The notes: generated by a model from the sequence alone, not told the origin. DNA of 64,000 nucleotides from Collinsella sp. WCA1-178-WT-3 (M1) (GCF_009696325.1 NZ_VUME01000008.1:1-64000); one strand, 5' to 3'. Shown: positions 53,780 to 61,499, counted from the stretch's first letter. A program made the numbers and translations.

Positions 53780-54103
53780 ATGGTTTTTCCAAATGGGATT
53801 CCACATTTTAATGCAGGAGCGTTTGTAAAGAATGTTCGTTATGCAAACCAAGCTGAATGGCGTATCGCCGTTAATAGGAATGAACGCTCATATGAGCCTC
53901 TAATTCTTAAGCTTGGCGATCTAACTGATATCGCTCATTTGACTAGGAGAACGGAGCTTGCTGAAGATTTGCAACGGGTGCGCGGTTGTTCGGTTCCCTA
54001 TTTGACTCGGGGGTGCTTTGGAACGAAGACTTCTCAAGAACTATCTCAGGATCTCTTTGAGTTGGGAAATGAGGAGGTCTTTATTACGCTGACGATTGGA
54101 TAG
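53780..54103 (+). pseudogene. C-terminal fragment of an unidentified protein
   Basis: A 107-codon open frame whose middle reads FVKNVRYANQAEWRIAVNR, then LKLGDLTDIAHL. This pattern (Tyr...Gln-x-Glu-Trp-Arg-Ile, then Leu-Gly-Asp-Leu) is seen at the C-terminal end of some DUF2971-like and abortive-infection-type proteins. No ribosome-binding site precedes the ATG, and the upstream part is missing, so it is treated as a remnant. I do not assign a function. Confidence 0.35.
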
Positions 54104-54176
54104 CGCACAATAAGCGAGGATAGAGGTAATGGACTGGTGACCCCTCTTTGTTAAATAGACGCTAGGGGGTCGCCCC

Positions 54177-54196
54177 TACACCAACATTTTCGGCAC
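54177..54196. repeat. Solo IS256-type terminal inverted repeat
   Basis: TACACCAACATTTTCGGCAC matches the ends at 789-808 and 59809-59828. No transposase lies next to it, so it is a scar of an excised or decayed element. Confidence 0.6.
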
Positions 54197-54359
54197 GAAT
54201 GCCTTTCACCGACTGGCAAAACGATTTACACCTAATTTTGGGAGCCGATCACAGGTTTCCTTCTTCGCCCGATATCTGATCTCGCTACACTAATAACTGC
54301 TGCTACAAGGGCATTTCCAGTAGCGGCTTCCATTGGCTCTTGCGAAGATCGGAGCGGTT

Positions 54360-55466
54360 ATGTTTGCTGCCGCGTTCCACACCAGCCGACACTACATCCT
54401 GTTTATTGCCATGGCCTGCCTATGCGTTTTGCTGGGCGGGCCTTCTTATGCCGCGGGCGCGGAGAGCCTGATCATCGCGGGCGCGACGTACTACGAGCCG
54501 GGCGTGTCGGGCCCCGGTTGGGCTTGGACCGATGCCGACCGCCTGGAGCTTAACGGCTACACGGGCGAGGCCATCGGCGCCGACGGAGACCTGGTGGTGA
54601 CGCTGACCGGGCAGAACACTGTTGACGAGACGAGCGCGCCCGACGTGGACATCTCGCAGTGCGGCATGGAGGTGTGGGGCGATCTGACGCTCCGCGGCAC
54701 CGGGTCGCTGGTGGCCACGGGCTCGCAGTGCGGGATCTACGTGTCGGGGACGCTCGCGGTGGACGGCTGCAAGGTCGACGCGCGGGCCGACGGCGACGGC
54801 ATCACGGAAGCACGGGTGGCAGGCGTGATCGCGGACGGTCTTGCCGTTCGCTGCAGTGAGCGCTTTGTCGCCGCGGGCGCGGGCTCCGGGGCGGACGTGC
54901 TCGCCTATGGCGTGTGCCTGCCGAGCGGGGCTGCCGGCGGCGGCGCGGCCGGGAAGCTTACCGTCGATGCGTCCTGGCTGGATGCTTCGGGCGCCGAAGG
55001 CGGCGTCGCCTGCTTGGGCGGGTCGCTTGCATCCGCTCGCTTTGTGGCGCCTAAGGGCGGGGCCTTCGGCGATGGCGGCGTGGTGGATGCTGGTGGGGCT
55101 GTGGCACCGCACGTGGTTATTGAGCCCGTGGATACCACGGCCCCGGCGGGGGAGGCCGGCGGGCCCGACGTGCCTGATGGCGCGGGCGATCCGGCCGGTG
55201 ATGCCGGTCCTACCGTTGAGCAGCCCAGTGCTGGGTCCGTAACGGATCCCGTCCTGAAGGCCGCGACTGCGACGCCCAAGACAACCGCGACAACCAAAAC
55301 GACCGTGACCAAGACCACGGCGTCCACGCCATCCAAGGCCAAGACTGCCAGCGCTGCCACCGTCACGCTCCCCAAGACAGCCGACATCAACTGGATCGCC
55401 GCCTCCTTAGCGCTATTCCTGCCGGGAACAGCGCTTCTAGGAAGGTGTCTGCTGCCTTTATCTTAA
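54360..55466 (+). CDS. Sortase-anchored beta-helix (carbohydrate-binding-like) surface protein
   Basis: A 368-residue exported protein. It has a signal peptide (YILFIAMACLCVLLGG, cut near SYAAGA) and a repeat region of short beta strands (LTLRGTGSLVATGSQCGIYV, then TLAVDGCKVDARADGDGI). This resembles the parallel beta-helix domains annotated as carbohydrate-binding (DUF4353-like). A Gly/Ala/Pro region, a Thr/Lys-rich wall-spanning stretch and a C-terminal sorting signal LPKTAD follow, then a hydrophobic helix. The motif has Ala where LPXTG has Gly. The ATG follows GGAG. The gene is very GC-rich. Confidence 0.75.
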   Translation: MFAAAFHTSRHYILFIAMACLCVLLGGPSYAAGAESLIIAGATYYEPGVSGPGWAWTDADRLELNGYTGEAIGADGDLVVTLTGQNTVDETSAPDVDISQCGMEVWGDLTLRGTGSLVATGSQCGIYVSGTLAVDGCKVDARADGDGITEARVAGVIADGLAVRCSERFVAAGAGSGADVLAYGVCLPSGAAGGGAAGKLTVDASWLDASGAEGGVACLGGSLASARFVAPKGGAFGDGGVVDAGGAVAPHVVIEPVDTTAPAGEAGGPDVPDGAGDPAGDAGPTVEQPSAGSVTDPVLKAATATPKTTATTKTTVTKTTASTPSKAKTASAATVTLPKTADINWIAASLALFLPGTALLGRCLLPLS

Positions 55467-55542
55467 TGGTCACGATATAGAGTGGCGGTTGTTCTTGCAT
55501 CGAGCTAAGCGGGCAACCGATTAAAAGCGAGTTTTATGTTTC

Positions 55543-55588
55543 CTATAGTAGGGGCGCGCCGGCTAACGCCGGCGCGCCCCTACTATAG
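55543..55588. repeat. Perfect 20-bp hairpin with CTAACG loop
   Basis: CTATAGTAGGGGCGCGCCGG and its exact complement flank CTAACG. No T-tract follows. It separates the surface-protein gene from the ATPase/TOPRIM pair and shares its loop with the terminator at 53470-53508. Confidence 0.85.
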
Positions 55589-55727
55589 AACGGACAGTTT
55601 TATTCACTAAAGATATCCTCAAGAGAGCAAGAAAATAAAGAAATACAGCTTATAATATTACCAAGTTAAAGAATATCTGTTCATAGTTAGATTCTTAGAC
55701 GTGGCTTGCATTTGAAAGGCGTTCGAA

Positions 55728-57266
55728 ATGCTTCGGATTAGTTATATAGAATTGGTTGATTATAAGAACACCGAATTCGGGGTAATTCAGTTTCCATCCT
55801 CGGGAACCGATCCCAAGGATTTGGCTCCTGGCGCAGATGTCGTTGGTATTTATGGCCAGAACGGATCAGGTAAAACGAGTGTCGTTAATTCCCTGGAAAT
55901 TATCAAAGGCTTGCTATCCGGTGATGGCTACTCGATCTCGACCGTTCAGGATTCTTTTGCTTTTGGTAAGACTCAGTTTTCGCTTGCCATCGGGCTTGAG
56001 CACTCCCTTGGTGGCGTTGTTCGCGACATCCTAAGGTATGACGTTGAGTTCTCGAAGGACAAGGATGTCATTTGGGTGTCACGGGAAAAACTCTCGGGCA
56101 GGCTTACAGGTCCTGTTCCAGAAAAGGCCAAGCCTTCTCACAGGACTCTTATTGAGATTTCACAGGCCTCCCCGATGTCAGTGCCCGTGTTATCTCCTAA
56201 AGGGTCTTGGAGATCCTTACTTGCTGCAGATTCACGGATCAAGACGGATCTGTTGGTTAATATGAGCGTCGCTCAGCGTCAGCATTATTCACTTATCTTT
56301 AATCATGATATTTACCCTTTGCTCCGCGAGCTTCATGGGCGGGCATACCGTTCTGACAATGATTCGAGTTCGTTCGCTAATGGTGATTTTGATTCGGTTG
56401 ATTGGGGTGCGCCCGAATCTGCTCCGGCGACTTTTAGGGATGCCTTTTATGATGTGCTCAATCCACTGGTTTTCTTTATTCCAGTTATTGGTTATCACTT
56501 TGTAAGCAACGTCGAAATCATTACTACGCTTGACCATGCTGCCTGTTCTATGCAGCTGATGACTGTGAACACCGATGTTGAGCGCTACGGGTTTGGCGAG
56601 CCGCCCGTAACCCTACGTTTATATAAGCCTGCCGAGCTCAATGACCTTGAATATGAAGCTGTATGCTCAAGCATAGCCGGCATCAGCCAGGTGATGGCCA
56701 GTCTTGTCCCGGGCTTTTCTCTTGAAGTTAAAAATCTCGGCAATCGCATCTCTGATGTCGGAGAAGAAGTCCGACGGGTGGAGTTTATTTCAAACCGAGA
56801 CGGAGTCAGGATTCCTCTACGTTGCGAGTCCGAGGGAATCCGCAAGCTTATCTCACTCACCACGGCTTTAGTTCAGGTTCACACTAAACAGGATGCCTTT
56901 GTTGCCATTGACGAGCTTGATGCTGGCGTCTTTGAATATTTGCTCGGTGAATTGTTGGGTGTGATTGGTGACTTCGGTCGTGGCCAACTCTTATTTACCG
57001 CTCATAATCTTCGCGCTCTTGAAACGCTTAATGCTAGGAGCATTGTGCTGTCTACAGCCAATCCTAAGAATCGGTTCATTAAGTTCAAGGGACATCGCAC
57101 GACAAATAACCTCCGTGACCAGTATTTGAGGGCAATTAACCTTGGGGGCCAGGACGAGTCCGTTTACGTGCCCACAAATAAATATGAGATTGACGAGGCA
57201 CTGTATTCTGCAGCAGCTCAAACTGCCGATCTTAAAGCTGATCATCAAGCGGGGGAGGGGCAGTAA
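55728..57266 (+). CDS. AAA-family ATPase of a two-gene ATPase/TOPRIM module
   Basis: A 512-residue ABC/SMC-like ATPase. Walker A is GQNGSGKT (43-50), a signature-like CESEGIRKL lies at 366-374, Walker B is FVAIDELDAG (391-400) and an H-loop-type His is in LLFTAHNLRA (His 426). Between Walker A and the signature lies a large insertion (about 100-340) instead of a long coiled coil, as in AAA_15/21 and OLD-like ATPases. It overlaps the TOPRIM gene by 1 bp in a TAATG junction. This architecture parallels known two-component defence systems (PARIS AriA/AriB, RloA/RloB), but family membership is not established here. Confidence 0.85.
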   Translation: MLRISYIELVDYKNTEFGVIQFPSSGTDPKDLAPGADVVGIYGQNGSGKTSVVNSLEIIKGLLSGDGYSISTVQDSFAFGKTQFSLAIGLEHSLGGVVRDILRYDVEFSKDKDVIWVSREKLSGRLTGPVPEKAKPSHRTLIEISQASPMSVPVLSPKGSWRSLLAADSRIKTDLLVNMSVAQRQHYSLIFNHDIYPLLRELHGRAYRSDNDSSSFANGDFDSVDWGAPESAPATFRDAFYDVLNPLVFFIPVIGYHFVSNVEIITTLDHAACSMQLMTVNTDVERYGFGEPPVTLRLYKPAELNDLEYEAVCSSIAGISQVMASLVPGFSLEVKNLGNRISDVGEEVRRVEFISNRDGVRIPLRCESEGIRKLISLTTALVQVHTKQDAFVAIDELDAGVFEYLLGELLGVIGDFGRGQLLFTAHNLRALETLNARSIVLSTANPKNRFIKFKGHRTTNNLRDQYLRAINLGGQDESVYVPTNKYEIDEALYSAAAQTADLKADHQAGEGQ

Positions 57267-57985
57267 TGGGAAAGAGCCGTAGCTATGCATTGTTTATCGT
57301 TGAGGGCTCAACTGATGAGCTGGCACTCGGCCGAATTCTATCAAATCTAGTTGGGATGAAATCTGGCAACGAGTCTAAATTTATCGTTATGAGCGGTGAT
57401 ATCCTTACGGAGTCGCGGCTTTCGACGGTGCCGCGCGGCGAGATTGCCCCAAAGAATGCGCGCGACAAAGTTAGGGCAAAAGTCCTTTCCTTTATTAGTT
57501 CCCAGCGTATTAACTGGACCGACCTTGCCCAGATCGTCTATATCACTGATACAGATGGGGTTTTTATTCCTGACGATTCGGTTGTTTTGGATGAATCTTT
57601 AAATCGGTTGGAATATGGTGCATCCGAGATTCGATGCAGTAACCCCGAGGCTATATGTGCGCGTAACCATCAGAAGGCGAGTGCACTGAAGGCACTTAGT
57701 AGGGTTAATGTGCTGAAATATAATCGAAGGGCCATCCCGTTCTCAGTATATTATTTTTCAAGAAATCTTGAGCATGCTTTGCACGATAGGACCGAGGAAC
57801 AGTCGACGGATCAAAAGGTTCAGCTCGCGCGTGCATTCTCCCGGACTTTCGCAAATGACATCCCCGGTTTCCTAGAGTTATTGGCCGATATATGTCCCGA
57901 GGGGAACCATCACGAAACTTGGGAGTATATTGCACAGGGCGCCCATTCTTTGGAGCGTGGTTCGAACCTGCTTCTTGCAATGTAG
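57266..57985 (+). CDS. TOPRIM-domain putative nuclease paired with the AAA ATPase
   Basis: A 239-residue protein with a TOPRIM-like signature: LFIVEGSTDELALGRIL gives the catalytic Glu 13 and Asp 17, and IVYITDTDGVF gives Asp 95 and Asp 97. The C-terminal half is helical with SRNLEHALHD, which recalls the helical parts of RloB- and AriB-like effectors. It is translationally coupled to the ATPase. I infer a nuclease or toxin released or controlled by the ATPase; no known family is claimed. Confidence 0.75.
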   Translation: MGKSRSYALFIVEGSTDELALGRILSNLVGMKSGNESKFIVMSGDILTESRLSTVPRGEIAPKNARDKVRAKVLSFISSQRINWTDLAQIVYITDTDGVFIPDDSVVLDESLNRLEYGASEIRCSNPEAICARNHQKASALKALSRVNVLKYNRRAIPFSVYYFSRNLEHALHDRTEEQSTDQKVQLARAFSRTFANDIPGFLELLADICPEGNHHETWEYIAQGAHSLERGSNLLLAM

Positions 57986-58305
57986 TTTTTAAGCGTTGCA
58001 CCTTGTTATTTGTACGCGCTTGAAGGCACCTCAGATCGCTGCCAAAATGCCTATATTTCGGAAGTGCGGGGAAACGCTTATCGACATATCAACTGTCGAC
58101 TCTCGCGCGATTTCTCGTTATGTTGGTTTTTCGTGTCCCGCTACGCTTTCCAGCATGGCGGGACTATTTTGACTAGGACGTCCACCACGGACTCGAGCGA
58201 CATGCGCGCGAGAGCGCCAGGGCCGCCTCGGCGGAGTCGTAGGCAGAGTGGTGCTGTCAAGATTCTTTCGCAAATTGATTTGGCCGTCCTCGGCCCCGTC
58301 CTCTT
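57986..58305. other. Non-coding stretch between TOPRIM gene and IS256 wreck
   Basis: About 320 bp without a supportable gene. ATGTTGGT at 58120-58127 matches the inner part of the IS256-type terminal repeat in the expected orientation and could be its decayed other end. Otherwise nothing is recognised. Confidence 0.4.
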
Positions 58306-59072
58306 CTAGCCCTCCGCCTTTCCCCTCAGCTCGCCCATCTCCTCCAGCTTCGACATGTCCAGGTACCTCCTCTTGTCCCACTTGTGCTCCGCTATGTACT
58401 TCAGCCTCGCCGTCACCAGCATGAGGGCCGAGTTGCCGTCCGGGAAGGTCCCGACGACCCTCGCCCTTCTCCTGATCTCGCGGTTGATGCGCTCGATCCC
58501 GTTGTTCGTCCTGATCCGGCGCCAGTGCTCCGGCGGGAATTCCGTGTAGGCAAGCGTCTCGGCGAACCCGTCGCGCACCGTCCCCGCGGCCGCCCCGAGC
58601 CGCATCGACTCCAGCTCGTCCGCCACCTCCCCGGCCTTCCTGCCGCATGCCTCGCGTGATTCCTGCGCGTGGATCGCCTTCAGCATACGCGCCACGGCCT
58701 TCCGCCTGGTCACGGGAACCCTTCCCAACACGTTGCGGTAGAAATGCACCGTGAAGCGATGGTAGCGAGCCCCGGGGGACACCTCCTCGAGCGCACCGAG
58801 CATCCTCGCGCACTAGTCGCCGGTGACGAGCCGCACGCCGGAGAGCCCGCGTCCCTTGAGCCAGGAGAAGAACTCGCGCCAGGACTCCGCGGACTCGGTG
58901 TACCCCTCGGAGCAGCCGATGATCTCCCGGTCGCCGGCGGAGTTGACGCCGATGACGAACAGCACGGCCACGTTCTCGTGGGACACTCCCCAGCTGCGCT
59001 TGAGGTAGATGCCGTCGACGAAGACGTAGGGGTAGCCGCCCTCGAGCGGCCTCTGCCGCTAGGCCTCGATGG
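58306..59072 (-). pseudogene. IS256 transposase, catalytic and C-terminal part, two nonsense codons
   Basis: Reading the minus strand, the frame runs RPLEGGYPYVFVDGIYLKRS, then GVNSAGDREIIG, SWREFFSWLKGRGLSGVRLV and, past the second stop, HFYRNVLGRVP and WRRIRTNNGIERINREIRRR. This is the DDE core and C-terminus of an IS256-type transposase. Two TAG codons interrupt it, at 59061-59059 (where a Trp is expected, EA*RQ) and 58815-58813 (after VTGD). The part after the second stop is an open frame of 165 codons. It cannot make an intact transposase. Confidence 0.8.
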
Positions 59073-59352
59073 ACGGCTCACGTGGAGCACTCGGGCAATC
59101 TCGGACCTCGAGCGCCCGGCGGCATCCATCGACCGTATATCATTCACTGTGTCCAGGAGCACGGTCATCTCCTCCATCCTTCCCGGGCGGACTCGCCAAA
59201 GTAACCGCCCGGGGAAACCATACGGCGAGGGCCGCGCCCCCGATCCCCGGGGCGCGGCCCTCTTGCTTAAACTGCTCAATTTTTCGTGCTCACGGTGCTT
59301 ATATCCCAGCGATCACTCGGACCACTTCTTAGTGAACATCAACACCAATCTT
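59073..59352 (-). pseudogene. IS21-type insert: left end and first residues of IstA-like transposase
   Basis: The minus strand starts TGTTGATGTTCACTAAG, a TG-starting end, then carries a GC-rich hairpin (59226-59263 region), GGAGGAG and an ATG at 59168. The reading is MTVLLDTVNDIRSMDAAGRS and continues SEIARVLHVSRP, the N-terminal helix-turn-helix of IS21 IstA proteins. It stops where the IS256 sequence resumes, so almost all of the IS21 element has been lost. Confidence 0.6.
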
Positions 59353-59712
59353 CTCGGCTATCCCCTGCACCTTCCTGGTGCTGGTGCCGGTCGCGTACAT
59401 CTCGGCCACGGCCGCCACGAGCGTGCGGTCGACGCGCTGGTAGCGCTCGAGGACGTCCTCGGGGAAGAAGCTGCCCGTCCTGAGCTTGGGGGTTCTCAGG
59501 TTGAGCGTGCCCACACATGTCTCGAGGCTGCGGTCCCTGTAGCCGTTCCTGCTGTTGGCCCCATCGCCGCAGAGCTGGTCGGCCTCCTCGTCCATGATGG
59601 CGTTGACAACCTGCTCGGCGAGCAGCCTGAGCAGCGACAGGATGTCGACCATCCCGTCGGTCGACCTCGGGATGGCGGCCTTCTCCGGCATCGCGTCTGC
59701 TAATATCTCCAT
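59329..59712 (-). pseudogene. IS256 transposase, N-terminal fragment
   Basis: About 127 codons. The start of the IS256 transposase is visible as VDILSLLRLLAEQVVNAIMD, then EEADQLCGDGANSRNGYRDR and the ATGTSTRKVQGIAEKIGV region. It ends in a few IS21-derived codons and a stop. It is the 5' half of the gene whose 3' half is at 58306-59072. Confidence 0.85.
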
Positions 59713-59752
59713 AGCGGTCCCTGTCCTTTCTCAGAACCTGTGTTATGTAGCA

Positions 59753-59828
59753 ATTCCAGATTCTAGGACAGTGGCCGCTTGCGTTTGGCGGTCAGCCGTC
59801 GGCGCGCTTACACCAACATTTCCGACGC
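59753..59828. repeat. IS256-type left end: subterminal box and terminal repeat
   Basis: It contains ATTCCAGATTCTAGGAC (59753-59769) and TACACCAACATTTCCGACGC (59809-59828), the same pair of words, in the same order and a similar distance apart, as at 743-808. It is the outer boundary of the IS wreck. Confidence 0.65.
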
Positions 59829-59846
59829 GATCAGAACTATCGCTCG

Positions 59847-59875
59847 TGGCAATATGCAAACATATGTTCTATACT
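59847..59875 (+). promoter_or_regulatory. Putative promoter of the SIR2-like relic
   Basis: TGGCAA (59847-59852) and TATACT (59870-59875) are 17 bp apart, followed by AAAGGAG at 59881 and a short open frame. A perfect ACATATGT palindrome overlaps the spacer. Confidence 0.4.
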
Positions 59876-59905
59876 TGTAAAAAGGAGTTGGTGAGAGGCG
59901 GTTAT

Positions 59906-60028
59906 ATGAAAGTCAGAAGAGATGACATCGCGAGCAGCGTTGTTCGTTTAATTATTGAAGCGGGGCGCAGCCCCTATCTATTCGTTGGCTCGGGCTTTTT
60001 TCGTAGACATATGGGCACTGTCGATTGA
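59906..60028 (+). pseudogene. N-terminal remnant of a SIR2-like protein
   Basis: Forty codons are left, reading MKVRRDDIASSVVRLIIEAG and then SPYLFVGSGFFRRHMGTVD. The (L/V)FVGSGxSRR pattern followed by (T/V)xxW is the start of SIR2-domain proteins used in many anti-phage systems. The frame ends in TGA where Trp (TGG) is expected, and similarity stops a few codons later. AAGGAG and a promoter-like pair lie upstream. It is likely a decayed defence gene. Confidence 0.5.
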
Positions 60029-60142
60029 GAAGGCCCATGCAGCCTGCCGGCAGGGTTCGGGTCTTATTGGATTAATTCAATTCACCTCGTGTTAAATCCA
60101 CTCCTTTCTTTAAACTCAAATGCAAACACTAAGGAGGTATTC

Positions 60143-60409
60143 ATGTTTTGGAGCTATGTTCAGCTTGATGATGGCACCCAGTTTGCCTACTCAGAGACAA
60201 GAGAAGACGGAACCGTTCGCGTGGCCGTCGAGCGCCCGGTTGACTTTGGCTTTGACCATGCGGAATGCTTCTTGCCTGCGGTCAAATGGTTCAACGTCGA
60301 AGGATTTACTGCTGATGACCTCAATTTCTTGACTGAATTCGTTAGATCAAACGCCCCGTTTATCTTCGAGCTCGCCGAACGCAAAAAAGCCGGACCGGCG
60401 GTGGCATAA
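60143..60409 (+). CDS. Small protein paired with DUF4160 gene
   Basis: An 88-residue, mildly acidic protein starting MFWSYVQLDDGTQFAYSE with the segment AECFLPAVKWFNVEGFTADD. AAGGAGG lies 7 bases upstream of ATG 60143. I do not recognise the family. Its position just before a DUF4160 gene (1-bp overlap, TAATG) recalls DUF2442/DUF4160 pairs, which have been suggested to be toxin-antitoxin-like, but the sequence does not clearly match DUF2442. Confidence 0.65.
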   Translation: MFWSYVQLDDGTQFAYSETREDGTVRVAVERPVDFGFDHAECFLPAVKWFNVEGFTADDLNFLTEFVRSNAPFIFELAERKKAGPAVA

Positions 60410-60687
60410 TGCCTCGAGTTCTTATTTTTGGGCAGTACGTTCTGTTCTTTTGGATTGCGGAAAACGGAGAACCAATTCACATACACGTAGGTGTAAAGAG
60501 GGCGGCTGCTAATTCGACCAAGTTTTGGCTGACGAAAGAAGGCGGATGCAAACTTGCCAACAACGAGAGCAAGATTCCGGCTAAGGATCTCAGGGATCTT
60601 TCAAAACTAATCACCATGAATCATCAATTCATATGTGACAAGTGGTGCGAAACCTTTGGTGATGATTCGCTGACGTTCTACTGTTAA
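60409..60687 (+). CDS. DUF4160-family protein
   Basis: A 92-residue protein with the DUF4160 pattern: MPRVLIFGQYVLFFWIAENG, EPIHIHVGVKRAAAN (the His-rich motif) and an ending with FICDKWCETFGDDSL. Members are small cytosolic proteins of unknown function, often coupled with a second small gene. The start overlaps the upstream stop by 1 bp. Confidence 0.8.
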   Translation: MPRVLIFGQYVLFFWIAENGEPIHIHVGVKRAAANSTKFWLTKEGGCKLANNESKIPAKDLRDLSKLITMNHQFICDKWCETFGDDSLTFYC

Positions 60688-60702
60688 ACGCCCAATTGAG
60701 AC

Positions 60703-61002
60703 ATGGTTTCACTTGCTGACATATCATCTGCGGCCTCCCGCGTGCTGGTTCAATACGACGTCAGCGAGGCATATTTATTTGGTTCGTTTGCCCGAGGCGA
60801 GCAAACGCCTGATAGCGATATTGACTTGCGCCTAGTCTTCGGCAACACCATGACGTTCGGCGCGCTTTACGAACTCTCCCATGAGCTCGAGAAGGAACTT
60901 GGGCGAAAAATTGATATCGTCACCAACCCACCAGAGCACATGCGCCCGCCCTTCCGCAAAAGCATCGAACAGGATGAGGTGCTTGTTTATGAAGCGTTGT
61001 AA
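60703..61002 (+). CDS. MNT-type nucleotidyltransferase (minimal, MntA-like)
   Basis: A 99-residue minimal nucleotidyltransferase with LFGSFARGEQTPDSDIDLRL (aa 25-44), the GSxARG...SDxDL active site, and a second Asp in KIDIVT. In MNT/HEPN toxin-antitoxin pairs this protein AMPylates and silences a HEPN ribonuclease. No HEPN gene follows; instead a short RelB-like frame begins before its stop. It may be an orphan. Confidence 0.85.
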   Translation: MVSLADISSAASRVLVQYDVSEAYLFGSFARGEQTPDSDIDLRLVFGNTMTFGALYELSHELEKELGRKIDIVTNPPEHMRPPFRKSIEQDEVLVYEAL

Positions 61003-61177
61003 ACAAGACAAGGAGCTTGCGAATACCAGCCCTCAACCCTTTCCTTCCAATGAACCCAACCCGGAGACCCTCGAGGCCATTCGCGAAGGTGATTCGTTCT
61101 TAGCGACGGGGGAGTCCGGTCGCTTCGACAACGGCGCCGATCTTATCGATGCGGCTCTAAAAGCCCCTGAAGTGTGA
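60989..61177 (+). CDS. Short RelB/DinJ-like antitoxin fragment
   Basis: A 62-codon frame overlapping the nucleotidyltransferase stop. Its second half, PNPETLEAIREGDSFLATG and following DNGADLIDAAL, matches the C-terminal toxin-binding part of RelB/DinJ antitoxins (ETLxAIxE...). The N-terminal ribbon-helix-helix domain is absent, so it may be a truncated gene or a read-through fragment. Confidence 0.4.
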   Translation: MKRCKQDKELANTSPQPFPSNEPNPETLEAIREGDSFLATGESGRFDNGADLIDAALKAPEV

Positions 61178-61440
61178 GAGAATTCAATCACCGAAAAGGC
61201 GATTGTCTTGGAAGTGTCAGACTGGCGAGGTTCGTACCTCGCCATTTTTATGCGAATTCCGGAAGTGCTGGGAACAATCGGGGGCCGCCGAGCTCAATAT
61301 CCTCGGCATTGGCGCTCGCAAAAACCTTACCCTGCAGCATCGAAGACCTTGTCTGGCAACCGATCGCCATAGAGTACGATTCGAAACCCTGTTCATCCGT
61401 AATCTAAATACTAAGATTATTGTTGTTTATCTTTCCTTTC
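61178..61440 (+). pseudogene. Degenerate stretch with an XRE-type helix-turn-helix remnant
   Basis: The frame near 61272-61360 reads ISSALALAKTLPCSIEDLV, close to the last helix of XRE-family regulators (xLAxALGCSIEDLV). Its upstream half is out of frame or missing. Nothing else in the stretch is recognised. Confidence 0.3.
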
Positions 61441-61475
61441 AGTACGTATTTAAATGGGTCTATAATACGTATTAG
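61441..61475 (+). promoter_or_regulatory. Promoter and candidate operator of the Phd/RelE module
   Basis: TATAAT is at 61461-61466. TACGTATT occurs at 61443 and 61467, flanking the -10 box, each with a palindromic TACGTA core. Such paired sites around the promoter suit autoregulation by an antitoxin. Confidence 0.5.
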
Positions 61476-61499
61476 AGACATATTTTGAAGGAGGTTGCT

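Larger units (their letters stand above)
53509..54359. other. Gene-poor scar region between ugd and the beta-helix protein
   Basis: About 850 bp with no intact gene. It holds a protein fragment (53780-54103) and a solo IS256-type terminal repeat (54177-54196). The rest shows nothing recognisable. Confidence 0.5.
58306..59828 (-). mobile_element. Decayed IS256-family element with nested IS21 fragment
   Basis: On the minus strand, from right to left, it holds a terminal repeat (59809-59828), the N-terminal 120 or so residues of an IS256-type transposase, an IS21-type insert (about 59073-59352), and then the catalytic and C-terminal part of the IS256 transposase. The latter is broken by two TAG codons. 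About 50 residues around the insertion are missing. The subterminal box at 59753-59769 matches that of the IS at the left of the window. Confidence 0.75.

Noticed and set aside
53486-53851. Minus-strand frame after the operon terminator
   Set aside because: It has no start signal or domain and runs across the terminator hairpin.
58010-58309. Short frame after the TOPRIM gene as a third component of the system
   Set aside because: No ribosome-binding site or domain, and it runs into IS sequence.
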